Assembly: GCA_030428695.1 (NCBI GenBank)
Contig: JAUIEM010000066.1
Location: 1 to 30,445 of the forward strand
Reading direction: 5' to 3'
Length of the DNA: 30,445 bases
Source: a bacterium
GTDB lineage: Bacteria > Planctomycetota > J058 > JAJDCP01
Shown: positions 7,235 through 16,669 of the stretch, piece after piece
Layout: each line of letters begins with the position of its first letter
How positions within the stretch are numbered: the first letter of the stretch is position 1
Position numbers and translations under genes: made by a program
The notes under the pieces: model-generated
Told to the model about the DNA's origin: nothing
What the model saw: only the letters and a program-made list of their open reading frames with translations
The model's database searches: none

Positions 7235-9462
7235 TCATCCGGAACCTCAGCCGTCGCCGCTTCCTCCAGAGCCTGGTCGGCGCGGGCGCCCTGGTGCTCG
7301 GCCTGCCCGTCGTCGGCGGCCGCGTCGCCCGGGCCGACGAGGACGACGCCGAGCTCAGCCCCAACCTGTTCCTCGCGATCACCGTCCAGGGCACCGTCCG
7401 CATCGTCGCCCACCGCTCCGAGATGGGCACCGGCATCCGCACCTGCCTGCCCGCCGTCGTCGCCGACGAGCTCGAGGCGAACTGGGACCGCATCGAGATC
7501 GTGCAGGCCCCCGGCGACCCGCGCTACGGCTCGCAGAACACCGACGGCTCGCGCAGCGTCCGCAACTTCTTCACCACGATGCGCCACACCGGCGCCGCCG
7601 CCCGCCTGATGCTCGAGCGCGCGGCCGCCCAGCGCTGGGAGGTCCCGGCCGAGGAGTGCCGCGCCTTCCGCCATCACGTCGTCCACCAGCCGACCGGCAA
7701 GAAGCTGCCCTTCGAGGGCCTGGTCGCGATCGCGAGCGGCCTGCCGGTGCCGGCCCTCGAGGATCTGCGCCTCAAGCCGCGGGAGAGCTGGCGCTACATC
7801 GGCACCTCCTTCGCTTCCTACGACCTCGAGGACACCGTGCGTGGCAAGGCGAGCTTCGGCATCGACGCGACCCTGCCCGGCATGCTCCACGCCGTCGTCG
7901 CCCGCCCGCGCGTGCACGGGGCGAAGCTGCGCTCCTTCGACGGGGACGCCGCCCGCGCCGTCAAGGGGGTCGTCGACCTGGTCGAGCTGCCCGCCTTCAC
8001 CCCGCCTCACGCCTTCCAGGCCCTCGGCGGGGTGGCGGTCGTGGCGCGCAACACCTGGGCGGCGATGCAGGGGCGGAAGAAGCTCGCGCTGCAGTGGGAC
8101 GAGGGAGCGCTCGCCGACTTCGACAGCGACGCCTACCTCGCCGAGCTCGCCGCCACCAGCCAGCAGCCCTGCCGCCTGGTCAGCGAGCGCGGCGACGTCG
8201 CGACCGCCCTGGCCGAGGCCGAAGAGGTCGTGTCGGCGACCTACACCACCGCCTTCCTCGCCCACGCGCCGATGGAGCCGCCCTGCGCCCTCGCCCGCTT
8301 CAGCGACGGGCGCTGCGAGGTGTGGGCGCCGACCCAGAACCCGCAGGCGGCCCAGGACACCCTGTGCGCGGTGCTCGGCTTGCCCGCCGACCGGGTGACG
8401 GTCTACGTGACGCTGCTCGGCGGGGGCTTCGGCCGCAAGTCGAAGCCGGACGCCCTGGTCGAGGCGGCGCTGATCGCGCGGGAAGTCGGCGCGCCGGTCA
8501 AGGTGACCTGGAGCCGCGAGGACGACATCCGCGCGGACTACTACCACGCCGCCAGCGCCCAGACCATCGACGGCGTCGTCGAGGGCGAGCGGCTGTTCGC
8601 CTGGCGGCAGCGCTCGGTCTTCCCGACCATCGCCTCGACCTTCGCGGTCGGGGCGAACCAGGGGCAGCCCTTCGAGCTGATGATGGGCCTGACCGACCTG
8701 CCCTGGGCGGTGCCGCACCTGCGCGTCGAGAACGGCGAGGCCGCGGCGCCGGTACGCATCGGCTGGCTGCGCGCGGTGTGCAACCTGTTCCACGTGTTCG
8801 CGACCGGCTCGTTCATCGACGAGCTCGCGCACGCCGCGGGGATGGACTCCAGACGCTTCCAGATCTACAACCTCGGCCCCGACCGCATCCTCGAGCTCGG
8901 CGAGGGCTACCCGAACTACGGCGCTTCCTACGAGGACTACCCCGCCGACACCGCGCGCCTGCGGCGCGTGATCGAGCGCGTGACCGAGAGCGCCGGTTGG
9001 GGGCGCGAGCTGCCCGCCGGCCACGGGCTGGGCCTCGCCGCGCACCGCAGCTTCCTCAGCTACGTCGCGGTCGTCGCCGAGGTCGCCGTCGAGGGCAAGC
9101 TGGTGCGCATCCCGCGGGTCGACATCGCGATCGACTGCGGGACGATCATCAACCCCGACCGGGTGATCGCCCAGATGGAGGGCTCGGCGGTGTTCGGCGC
9201 CAGCCTGGCCCTGACCGGGGAGATCACGCTGAAGAACGGGCGCGTGCGGCAGGGGAACTTCGACGACTACCCGGTCGCGCGCATGCACGAGGCGCCCCGC
9301 GAGGTGCGGGTCGTGCTGATCGACAGCGACGCGCCCCCCGGCGGGGTCGGCGAGCCCGGGGTGCCGCCGGTGGCTCCCGCGATCGCCAACGCGCTGTTCG
9401 CGGCGACCGGCAAGCGGGTGCGCAGCCTGCCGCTGCTGAAGAGCCCCGACTGGACGGGCTGA
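7231..9462 (+). CDS. Molybdenum hydroxylase, large molybdopterin subunit with Tat signal (IorB type)
   Basis: 743 residues. The N-terminus carries a twin-arginine motif SRRRFLQ (about 7-13), a hydrophobic stretch and a likely ARA cleavage site near residue 34, so the enzyme is exported folded. The body matches the isoquinoline 1-oxidoreductase beta/aldehyde oxidase type: [17 protein letters not shown], a region of molybdopterin contacts, and a C-terminal [10 protein letters not shown] containing the expected catalytic glutamate. Reaction class: hydroxylation of an N-heterocycle or oxidation of an aldehyde with water as oxygen donor; the substrate cannot be read from the sequence. The usual XdhC/MocA maturation genes and a cytochrome c partner are not in the window. 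It overlaps the small-subunit gene by 4 bp. The downstream end meets a hairpin at 9526-9581. Confidence 0.94.
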   Translation: MIIRNLSRRRFLQSLVGAGALVLGLPVVGGRVARADEDDAELSPNLFLAITVQGTVRIVAHRSEMGTGIRTCLPAVVADELEANWDRIEIVQAPGDPRYGSQNTDGSRSVRNFFTTMRHTGAAARLMLERAAAQRWEVPAEECRAFRHHVVHQPTGKKLPFEGLVAIASGLPVPALEDLRLKPRESWRYIGTSFASYDLEDTVRGKASFGIDATLPGMLHAVVARPRVHGAKLRSFDGDAARAVKGVVDLVELPAFTPPHAFQALGGVAVVARNTWAAMQGRKKLALQWDEGALADFDSDAYLAELAATSQQPCRLVSERGDVATALAEAEEVVSATYTTAFLAHAPMEPPCALARFSDGRCEVWAPTQNPQAAQDTLCAVLGLPADRVTVYVTLLGGGFGRKSKPDALVEAALIAREVGAPVKVTWSREDDIRADYYHAASAQTIDGVVEGERLFAWRQRSVFPTIASTFAVGANQGQPFELMMGLTDLPWAVPHLRVENGEAAAPVRIGWLRAVCNLFHVFATGSFIDELAHAAGMDSRRFQIYNLGPDRILELGEGYPNYGASYEDYPADTARLRRVIERVTESAGWGRELPAGHGLGLAAHRSFLSYVAVVAEVAVEGKLVRIPRVDIAIDCGTIINPDRVIAQMEGSAVFGASLALTGEITLKNGRVRQGNFDDYPVARMHEAPREVRVVLIDSDAPPGGVGEPGVPPVAPAIANALFAATGKRVRSLPLLKSPDWTG

Positions 9463-9679
9463 GGGCTCAGCGTGAGTTACACAGCAGTGCTGCGCGAACA
9501 TTCGACACTGCGGCGTGTATCTCAATGTAGGGGGGAGGGCTTTACCACCGCCCGCTGGAGGGGGTAGACCCCTCCCCTACAGGCAGAAACCGGCGTAGAT
9601 CGACGCCACATGATGCAGCCCGGCACCGCCAAGATCGGCCTGTTCAGAGGCTCTCACCGATCCGCCATACAACTCACGC
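9463..9679. other. Intergenic region between convergent genes
   Basis: 217 bp between the Mo hydroxylase large subunit (plus) and the Rieske oxygenase (minus). Apart from the hairpin at 9526-9581 I see no gene or repeat; the short open frames here have no ribosome site or recognisable product. Confidence 0.6.
9526..9581. terminator. G-rich long hairpin, likely bidirectional transcription end
   Basis: TGTAGGGGGGAGGGCT (9526-9541) pairs with AGACCCCTCCCCTACA (9566-9581) over 16 positions with two mismatches, enclosing a loop with further pairing potential. It sits between two converging genes, as expected for a shared terminator. There is no run of T on either side, so classic rho-independent action is uncertain. 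It could equally be a REP-like repeated element. Confidence 0.55.
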
Positions 9680-10786
9680 TCAGGCGCGCAAGCCCTTGCC
9701 GAGCGCCGCCGCGAGCAGCCGGTGGAAGTGGTGCTCGCCCTGCTCGACCCGCGGGGCGTAGCGGCCGCGCTCATAGTGGCGCGAGCCGAGGCCGACCTGC
9801 ACCGACTCGCAGATCTCGATGTCCTCGCGTTGGGTGACCGCGGCCTGGGCGATGCTGGCGGCGACGAAGTCCTCGGCGCCGTCGACCTCCGGGGCGAAGA
9901 AGAAGGCGTAGTCGACCCGGCAGCGCTCCGGACCGAGCGGCACGACGTGGTTGCTGTCCAGGCAGGGCCCGTAGCGGTTGAGCATCACGTTCGGGAACAG
10001 CCAGCCGTAGACCGCGCCGCCGCCGATGCGCTCGGCGGGATCGTAGCCGAGCGCCGCGTCCGTCCCGCTCCGGGGGCCGGCGCTCTGGATCGAGCTCTGG
10101 GCGAAGCACTCCGTGCGGTAGCTCGCCATGTCGATCTGGGCGGCGAGGCTCGGGTGCATGTGGGGCACGTGGTAGCCCCCGTCGAGGTAGTTGTCGACGT
10201 ACACCTTCCAGTTGCAGGCGAGCTCCCAGCTCTGGGCGGAGTGGAACACCAGCTGCTCCCAGCCGCTCGCGGCGAGCGCCGCGGCGAGCTCGGGGTGGGA
10301 AGCGGCGAGGCCAGGCGCGGAGGCGTCCCCGCAGATCCAGACGAACGGCCCCCAGACCTCGAGCCGCAGGGGCACGAGGCCCATCTCCTCCTTGGCGAAG
10401 TCGCGGATGCCGGCGATGCGCGGCGCGCTCTCGAGCCTCCCGTCGAGGCCGTAGCGCCAGCCGTGGTAGCCGCACACCAGCGGTCCGCTGCCGCGGCCGG
10501 TGACGACCTCGCGGCCCTTGTGGCGGCAGACGTTGGAGAAGGCGCGCAGGCCGTCCGCGGCGCGGGTCAGCAGCCAGGGCTCGCCGGCGAGGCAGCCGGC
10601 GCGCCAGCTTCCGACCTCCTCCAGCTCGTCGACCCGCGCGACCGGCTGCCAGCTGGCGGGGAACAGCGTCCGGCGCTCGAGGGCGTACAGCTCCGGGCTG
10701 GTGTACCAGGACGAGGGCGGCGTCCAGGCCCGCTCGATCGGCAGCTCGGCGTCGAAGGCGGCGAGCTGGCTCTGGAGGGACATCAT
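9680..10786 (-). CDS. Rieske non-heme iron oxygenase (choline/glycine-betaine monooxygenase-like)
   Basis: 368 residues. The Rieske [2Fe-2S] ligands are C87/H89 (CRHKG) and C105/H108 (CGYHGW). The mononuclear iron site is H206 and H211 in YLDGGYHVPHMH, with D322 in REDIEICESVQ as the probable third ligand. The string NWKVYVDNYLDGGYHVP is especially like choline monooxygenase and glycine-betaine demethylase oxygenases, but aromatic or other amine substrates remain possible. No ferredoxin reductase gene accompanies it, so electrons must come from elsewhere. It follows the SDR gene by 11 bp on the same strand, so they form an operon. Start: tandem ATGs; I chose the upstream one (10786), which has GAGG about 9 nt ahead. 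Confidence 0.93.
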   Translation of the reverse strand: MMSLQSQLAAFDAELPIERAWTPPSSWYTSPELYALERRTLFPASWQPVARVDELEEVGSWRAGCLAGEPWLLTRAADGLRAFSNVCRHKGREVVTGRGSGPLVCGYHGWRYGLDGRLESAPRIAGIRDFAKEEMGLVPLRLEVWGPFVWICGDASAPGLAASHPELAAALAASGWEQLVFHSAQSWELACNWKVYVDNYLDGGYHVPHMHPSLAAQIDMASYRTECFAQSSIQSAGPRSGTDAALGYDPAERIGGGAVYGWLFPNVMLNRYGPCLDSNHVVPLGPERCRVDYAFFFAPEVDGAEDFVAASIAQAAVTQREDIEICESVQVGLGSRHYERGRYAPRVEQGEHHFHRLLAAALGKGLRA

Positions 10787-10797
10787 GGGGAGGAACC

Positions 10798-11613
10798 TCA
10801 GGAAGCGGCGGGCTCTGCCTTCTCGACCGCGCCCGCCATCGCCATCGCGGTCGCCCCGGGCAGCCAGGCCCGCGGCAGGAAGCGCAACAGCCAGACCGAC
10901 AGGGCGTTGAGGAAGCCGGCGACGACGGTGCGGCGGCCGCGCAGCATGCGGCCGACCGCGATCTTCGCGACCGCGCTCGCGTCCATCATCGCGTAGTCGG
11001 CGCTCTTCTTCAGCTTCTGGGCGCTGACGTCGGAGAACTCGGTGCGCGTGCCCCCGGGACAGACGACCAGCGAGCGCACCCCGCTCTTCTTCAGCTCGTA
11101 GTCGAGCGCCTCGCTGAAGTTGCGGACGTAGGCCTTGGTCGCGGCGTAGACCGCGAAGTTGGGACAGGGCGAGTAGGCGGCGGTCGAGGCGATGTGCAGG
11201 AGGTTCCCGCGGCCGCGTTCCTGCATCTTCCGCGCGAAGCACCAGGTCAGCTCGGTCAGGGCGACCATGTTGAGCTGGAGCATGCGGGCGTGGGTCTCCC
11301 AGGGGATCGCGGTGAAGTCATCCCAGGCGCCGAAGCCGGCGTTGTTGACCAGCACGTCGACCGGCCCCTCGGCCTCGAGCCGCTCGCACAGCGCCGTGCC
11401 CGCCCCCGGCGCGGTGAGGTCCAGGGCCTCGACGGCGACCTCGACGCCGTGGCGCTCGCGCAGCTCCGTGGCGAGGGCCTCGAGCCGCTCCTGCCGACGG
11501 GCGACCAGCACCAGGGCGGCGCCCTCGGCCGCCAGGCACTTCGCGATCTCCGCGCCGATGCCGCTGCTCGCGCCGGTCACCAGCGCCCGGCGTTGTGTCA
11601 GGCGTCCGCCCAT
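10798..11613 (-). CDS. Short-chain dehydrogenase/reductase (SDR)
   Basis: 271 residues, a classical SDR. The nucleotide-binding motif TGASSGIG is at 13-20, NNAG at 90-93, the catalytic serine at S143 and the YxxxK pair at Y156/K160. Arginines R39/R40 after the second beta strand favour NADPH. The last 50 residues are hydrophobic with basic patches (WLLRFLPRAWLPG), suggesting a loose membrane association. The family oxidises or reduces alcohols and ketones; lying 11 bp upstream of a Rieske oxygenase in one operon, it probably acts on a substrate or product of that enzyme, which is inference. Two in-frame ATGs (11616 and 11613) follow GGGAGG; the second has the better spacing. A much longer upstream frame is not supported. 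Confidence 0.92.
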   Translation of the reverse strand: MGGRLTQRRALVTGASSGIGAEIAKCLAAEGAALVLVARRQERLEALATELRERHGVEVAVEALDLTAPGAGTALCERLEAEGPVDVLVNNAGFGAWDDFTAIPWETHARMLQLNMVALTELTWCFARKMQERGRGNLLHIASTAAYSPCPNFAVYAATKAYVRNFSEALDYELKKSGVRSLVVCPGGTRTEFSDVSAQKLKKSADYAMMDASAVAKIAVGRMLRGRRTVVAGFLNALSVWLLRFLPRAWLPGATAMAMAGAVEKAEPAAS

Positions 11614-11698
11614 CATCGTCCCTCCCTTGCGGGCCGCCACTGTACCCGCTTTCCCTGACCGCCCGCCACCACTATGCTGGACGGAGCAGGAGACCCCC

Positions 11699-12643
11699 AT
11701 GAAGACCATCGCCCTCACCGCCGCCCTCGCCACCGCCCTCGCCGTCGGTGTCGGCGTGTACATCGCGCAGCCCCCCACCTCCCCGCGGCCGTCCCCGCGC
11801 TCCCCGGCGCCGGCCACGGCCTCCGCCCGCGAGGCCGCCCCCGCGGAGCTCGAGGCGCGCCTCGCGGAGGTCGAGGAGCAGCTCGCGGCCTTCGCCGTGA
11901 TCGAGCAGCGCCTCGCCGCCTCCGAGCAGCGCCTCGCCGCCCTCGAGCAGCGCCCGGTCGCGGCGCCCGCGTCCGATCTCGGCGGGCGTCTGGAGAGCCT
12001 CGAGCTGCGGCTCGGTGCCCTCGAGCGCGCCGGCCCGTCGCTTTCCGCCGAGGAGGCCCTCCCTGGACCGGTCGCCGCCGCCGGGGAAGAGGAGCCCGTC
12101 CTGAGCGAGGAGGCGCTCGCGGCCCTGGACGAGCGCGTCGACGCGGCCCTCGCCCGCCAGGCCGAGGAGCAGGACCGCAAGCGCAACAAGAAGCCGGCCC
12201 TGGACAACTTCGCCGAGCTCCTCGAGCTCGAGCCCTACCAGGTCCTCGCGGTCGAGCAGGAGGTGCGCGAGGGCCAGCGCCGGGTGAAGGAGCTGCTCGA
12301 GACCCCGACCGCCGACGGCTCGAACCTGTACGACGAGCTGATCACCGCGATCGCCTACGGAGAGGTCGAGCACCCCGAGGCGCCGATGCGCTTCATGACC
12401 TGGTTCGGCCGCCTCGGCGAGACCATCCCCGGACGCGAAGAGACATACGGCCAGGCCATCGAGGGCGTCAAGTCCGACGTGCGGTCGGCCTTCCAGCGCG
12501 AGTTCAGCGAGGAGCAGTACGCGGAGTATCAGGCCTGGGGCGTCGACCCGATCGAGATCGAGGAGATCCCCGACAGCCCCTGGGCCGACATCGAGTACCG
12601 GGTGGCCGAACAGGCCGCGCTGCTCGAGGCGGAGCAGCGGTAG
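11699..12643 (+). CDS. Exported or membrane-anchored coiled-coil protein of unknown function
   Basis: 314 residues, not matched to a named family. The N-terminus has a lysine, then a 20-residue hydrophobic segment (4-23), either a signal peptide or an anchor, followed by a Pro/Ser/Ala-rich linker (24-45). Residues about 48-120 are heptad-like with repeated LEARLAEVEEQL- and EQRLAALEQR-type stretches, a predicted coiled coil. A charged spacer leads to a second helical domain (about 165-310) with DNFAELLELEPYQ and a C-terminal tail rich in Glu. The shape suggests a periplasmic structural or adaptor protein. Start: ATG 11699 with AGGAG about 8 nt upstream. It diverges from the SDR operon and converges with the next gene. 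Confidence 0.82.
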   Translation: MKTIALTAALATALAVGVGVYIAQPPTSPRPSPRSPAPATASAREAAPAELEARLAEVEEQLAAFAVIEQRLAASEQRLAALEQRPVAAPASDLGGRLESLELRLGALERAGPSLSAEEALPGPVAAAGEEEPVLSEEALAALDERVDAALARQAEEQDRKRNKKPALDNFAELLELEPYQVLAVEQEVREGQRRVKELLETPTADGSNLYDELITAIAYGEVEHPEAPMRFMTWFGRLGETIPGREETYGQAIEGVKSDVRSAFQREFSEEQYAEYQAWGVDPIEIEEIPDSPWADIEYRVAEQAALLEAEQR

Positions 12644-12676
12644 CGCAGGTGAAGTCCCCGCTCTGACCTCCATCCC

Positions 12677-12712
12677 ATCGGGATCGGGATCGGGACCGGA
12701 ATCGCGATCGGG
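12677..12712. repeat. Short hexanucleotide tandem repeat (ATCGGG)
   Basis: Six consecutive hexamers, four exact (ATCGGG) and two degenerate (ACCGGA, ATCGCG), lie in the 171-bp gap between two convergent genes. Nothing else is seen in that gap. Such tracts vary by slippage. Confidence 0.75.
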
Positions 12713-12814
12713 CGGCAGCGACCTCAGGGCCTCGAGAAGCACGCAACGTCGTGGCCCGATCTCCGACCCCGGCTTCCCCAAGATCACTGTCTGCCCGACA
12801 ACGGCCCTCCTCCG

Positions 12815-13888
12815 TCAATCCTCCTCGCTCTCGCCCAGGGTCAGCGTCGCGTGCGCGATCGCGCAACGCCGCCCCGCGACGGTCTGGTACAGCACGCTGT
12901 GCACCTGCCAGCCGTCCCCGAGCTTCCCCTGCACCCGCCCCTCGGCCTCGACCTCGCCGCCGACCGCGGGTCGCTGGCTCGCGTAGAGCAGCCGCACGAC
13001 CCGCGCGGGGTCGCCGTTGCCCTGGGCGAGCAGGGCGGCCCGGGCGCTGGCGGTCGCGAGGGCGATCAGCCGCTCCTCGCTCGGGCGCGGGAGGATCTGC
13101 TTCACCTCGCCGGGCACCAGCGGCCGTGGCACGCTGCGCAGCACCAGCTCGGCCTGTTTCGGGTCGGCGGAGAGGATCGCGACGTCCTGCGCGTCGAGGC
13201 CGAGCTGGTCGTCGATGCGGCGCCGGAGCAGCAGCGGGTCGACGGGGATCTCGGGCGCCTCCTCGCCCTCGGGACGCAGCGCCGGCGCCGGCGTCTCTCC
13301 CTCCTCGCCGAGCCGGGCCCGGAACAGGCGCAGGGCGCGGGCGGCGCCCCAGAGTTCGACGTCGAAGTGCTCCCCGGAGGCGAGGAAGAAGCGCAGCCCG
13401 CCGGTGCCGCGGATGAGCCTGCCGATGCCGGGGACGGAGGCTTCCTCGATCGCGGTCACCTCGGCGAGGGGCCAGCGTTGGCGGTGGGCGGACCACAAGA
13501 CCGGCGGGTTCGAGCGCGGCCGCATCGGCACGAGGGCGAGGTCGGCACCGAGCACGCCGACGACGTGAGGCTCGTGTTTGTGGCGCACGACCCAGAACAG
13601 CTGCCCGGGGCCGAAGTACTCCTGGCCGGCGGTGCGCCGTTGGTGGGCGAGGGCCGAGTTGACCGCGAGGGTGACCGTGCAGAAGATCGACACCGCGAAG
13701 GCCGCGAACAGGGTGACGCCGAGCACGTCCTCATCCCAGAACCGCCCCTCCACGGCGACGGCGAGAGCGTTGGCGGACAACACCACGAAGAGCCAGACCG
13801 CGCTGAGTCGGGTCAGGGTGCCGGGGGCGTCGCGGAGGATGTAGGGGCCGAAGCCCGGCTCCGCGCGTTCGTCGGTCGTCGTTTCCAC
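12815..13888 (-). CDS. Two-pass membrane protein of unknown function
   Basis: 357 residues that I do not assign to a family. Two hydrophobic segments near the N-terminus (about 27-47 and 55-80) form a hairpin, followed by a long soluble part. Residues about 105-190 look like a small beta-rich domain ending in a helix (GEHFDVELWGAARALRLFRARL), reminiscent of PH/GRAM-type membrane-associated domains; this is a shape guess. The segment at about 225-290 is helical, and the C-terminal 50 residues are beta-rich with an acidic tail. Start codon is GTG at 13888 (GGGAGG about 8 nt upstream). It diverges from the PepSY operon across a 115-bp region. Confidence 0.82.
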   Translation of the reverse strand: METTTDERAEPGFGPYILRDAPGTLTRLSAVWLFVVLSANALAVAVEGRFWDEDVLGVTLFAAFAVSIFCTVTLAVNSALAHQRRTAGQEYFGPGQLFWVVRHKHEPHVVGVLGADLALVPMRPRSNPPVLWSAHRQRWPLAEVTAIEEASVPGIGRLIRGTGGLRFFLASGEHFDVELWGAARALRLFRARLGEEGETPAPALRPEGEEAPEIPVDPLLLRRRIDDQLGLDAQDVAILSADPKQAELVLRSVPRPLVPGEVKQILPRPSEERLIALATASARAALLAQGNGDPARVVRLLYASQRPAVGGEVEAEGRVQGKLGDGWQVHSVLYQTVAGRRCAIAHATLTLGESEED

Positions 13889-13940
13889 TACCCGGTCCTC
13901 CCAGCACGCCGCCCGATTCTATCCAAGACGGGGCGGGGAT

Positions 13941-13972
13941 TTCAGCTCGGGTTCAGCCGACCCTGGTACGGT
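13941..13972 (+). promoter_or_regulatory. Likely activated promoter: 11-bp-spaced TTCAGC direct repeat with extended -10
   Basis: TTCAGC at 13941-13946 and again at 13952-13957 are exactly one helical turn (11 bp) apart, the signature of OmpR/PhoB-type regulator boxes. A TGGTACGGT extended -10 (TACGGT 13967-13972) follows 9 bp after the second repeat, so the box occupies the -35 position. It lies 31 bp before the PepSY start and in front of an operon that encodes an OmpR-type regulator, which suggests autoactivation. Confidence 0.6.
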
Positions 13973-14003
13973 GGGGACATGCTGCAGAGATGGAGGAAGC
14001 ACG

Positions 14004-14507
14004 ATGCACGCACGGTTGACGATCCTCGCGCTCCTGGTCAGCCTGCCCTTTGCGGGCGCCCAGGAGACCCCCGACATCGGCCTGAGCGGCGCGATCACCC
14101 GCGCCCTGGCGATCCAACCCGGCTCCGCGGTCGAGGCAGAGCGCGAAGGCGCGGTGTACGACGTCGCGATCCTCGCCGCCGACGGGCAGCTTCACGAGCT
14201 CGAGATCCGCGCGACGGACGGCGAGCTGGTCGAGCGGGAGCTGGAGGATGACGACGACACCGACGAATACACCGAGGTCCTGCGGGTCGCGCGCCTGGGC
14301 ATGGGCGAGCTGATCGCTGTCGCCGGGAAGCTGATCAACGGCAGCAAGGCCCTCGAGGCCGAGCTCGAGATGGACGACGGCCAGCCGGTCTGCGAGATCC
14401 TGCTCCACACCGAACGGCAGACCTTCGAGGTCGCCCTCGAGGTGCGCGCCGGAGACGTGGTGGAGATCGAGGTCGAAAACGATGATGATGACGACGACGA
14501 CGACTGA
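14004..14507 (+). CDS. Exported PepSY-domain protein with poly-aspartate tail
   Basis: 167 residues. A clear signal peptide (about 1-19, ending near AGAQ) is followed by two PepSY-like repeats: about 25-80 (AITRALAIQPGSAVEAERE..., closing with ELEIRATDGELVERE) and about 90-155 (ELIAVAGKLINGSKALEAELEMDDGQ...). The chain is strongly acidic, with EDDDDTDEY between the repeats and eight aspartates at the C-terminus. PepSY proteins are often encoded with two-component systems and are thought to inhibit proteases or modulate the sensor. Here the gene leads the operon, 18 bp before the regulator. A metal- or cation-binding role for the Asp tail is inference. Start: ATG 14004 with GGAGG 7 nt upstream; an upstream in-frame start at 13971 would spoil the signal peptide. 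Confidence 0.88.
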   Translation: MHARLTILALLVSLPFAGAQETPDIGLSGAITRALAIQPGSAVEAEREGAVYDVAILAADGQLHELEIRATDGELVERELEDDDDTDEYTEVLRVARLGMGELIAVAGKLINGSKALEAELEMDDGQPVCEILLHTERQTFEVALEVRAGDVVEIEVENDDDDDDDD

Positions 14508-14525
14508 TCCCCCCTGGAAGAGCCG

Positions 14526-15211
<686 letters not shown>

Positions 15212-15215
<4 letters not shown>

Positions 15216-16600
15216 CGCTGCGCACCCGCATCGGGCTGTGGTTCTTCGCCCTCGCCACGCTGCTGCTCGCCCTCTTCGCGAGCGCCCTCTACCTCGACGC
15301 CCGCCGCCGCGCCTACGCCGCCCTCGACGCCCGGCTCGAGGCGCGGGCGGCGCGCTACGCGAGCCTGACCGAGTGGGACGACGGAGAGCTGGAGTACGAG
15401 GGGGAAGAGGAAGAAGCGTGGCCGGAGCCCTTCGCCGCGGGCCGCATCAGGGCCGGCCTCCCGGGCAAGGAGCAGGTCTACCTGAGCCCCGTGTTGCGCG
15501 GCCGGGAACATCCCGCGCTCCGGCTCCTCATCGGGCGCTACACCCGCACCCTCGGCGACACCCTGCCGGTGCGCGTGCTCGTCACGATCGCCTCGCCCCG
15601 GGTCGAGGAGGACGGGCTCGCCAGCGCCCCGCTCCTCACCCTGACCGTCATCGCCAGCGAGCGCCCGCTGCGCGCGGAGCTGGCGGCCCTCGCCAGCGGG
15701 CTGGTGCTGCTCTGCGTCCCGGTCGGCCTGCTCGCCCTCGGCTGCGCCTGGTTCCTGTCCGCGCGCATCTCCTCACAGCTCGCCGCCCTGGCCGCGGCCG
15801 CCGGCCGGATCGACCCCGCGGTGCCCGGCGCGCGCCTGCCCCTGGCGGGCACCGGCGATGCCCTCGACGCCCTCAGCGCCCGCCTGAACGACGCCTTCGC
15901 GCGGCTGCAGGCGGCCCTCGAGCGCCAGACCCGCTTCACCGCCGACGCCGCCCATGAGCTGAAGACGCCGACCGCGGTGATCCGCACCGAGGCGGAGGTC
16001 ACCCTGCGCCGGCCCCGCACGCCGGAGGCCTACCGGGCCGCGCTGAGCCACGTCCACGCCGCAGCCCTGCGGCTCGGCGACAGCCTCGACGGCCTGCTGC
16101 TCCTCGCCCGGGCGGACGCGGGCGTCGCGGTCGCCTCCCCGGAGCCCGTCGCCCTCGACGAGCTCGCCACCGAGCTGCTGGCCGCCCACGCCGAGGCGGC
16201 GCGGAGCCGCGGCCTCGAGCTCGACCTGGTGTGCGAAGGCCGGGCCCGGGTGGACGGCGTGAAGAGCCAGCTGCGGCTCGCGCTCGGGAACCTCCTCCGC
16301 AACGCCCTCGACTACAGCGACGGCCCCGGCACGGTCGCCCTGCGCATCGCCCGGGACGGCGCGGCCTGGCGGATCGAGGTGCGCGACCACGGGATCGGCA
16401 TCCCCGCCGCGCATCTGCCCCACGTCTTCGAGCGTTTCTACCGCGTCGACGCCGCCCGCTCGCGTCGCACCGGCGGCGCCGGCCTCGGCCTCTCGCTGGT
16501 GCAGGCGATCGCCACCCTGCACGGCGGCGCCGTCGGGGTCGAGAGCGCGCCGGGCGAGGGCTCCCGCTTCTGGCTGCGCCTGCCCGCCGCCGAGGGGTAG
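15212..16600 (+). CDS. Membrane sensor histidine kinase, partner of the upstream regulator
   Basis: 462 residues from a TTG start at 15212 that overlaps the regulator stop by 4 bp; GGAAG lies 6 nt upstream and the frame has no better start. TM1 is about 7-28, the periplasmic domain about 30-155 and TM2 about 156-184, followed by a HAMP-like linker. HisKA carries H248 in ADAAHELKTP; the HATPase has N-box NLLRNALDYS (N364), G1 DHGIGI (392-397) and G2 GAGLGLSL. The sensor loop opens with an acidic run at about 54-71 (EWDDGELEYEGEEEEAW), comparable in idea to the acidic patch of PhoQ, which binds divalent cations and cationic peptides; equal function is inference. Domain order and operon match QseC/PmrB-type kinases. 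Confidence 0.94.
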
Positions 16601-16669
16601 GCGGTCCGACGCGCTTTGCCACGCCTCCGCGCGCTTGCTACCCTGCAGCAACCCCACAGAGGCTGACCC

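Noticed and set aside
7183..9525. 780-codon minus frame and 624-codon second plus frame over the Mo hydroxylase
   Set aside because: Both are shadows of the large subunit, which shows a Tat signal and conserved motifs.
11638..11678. Promoter pair between the SDR and coiled-coil genes (TTTCCC-17-TATGCT)
   Set aside because: The -35 matches the consensus at only three of six positions; too weak to annotate in GC-rich DNA.
11614..12207. Upstream extension of the SDR gene
   Set aside because: The extra residues are low-complexity, antisense to the coiled-coil protein, and precede a well-placed ribosome site.
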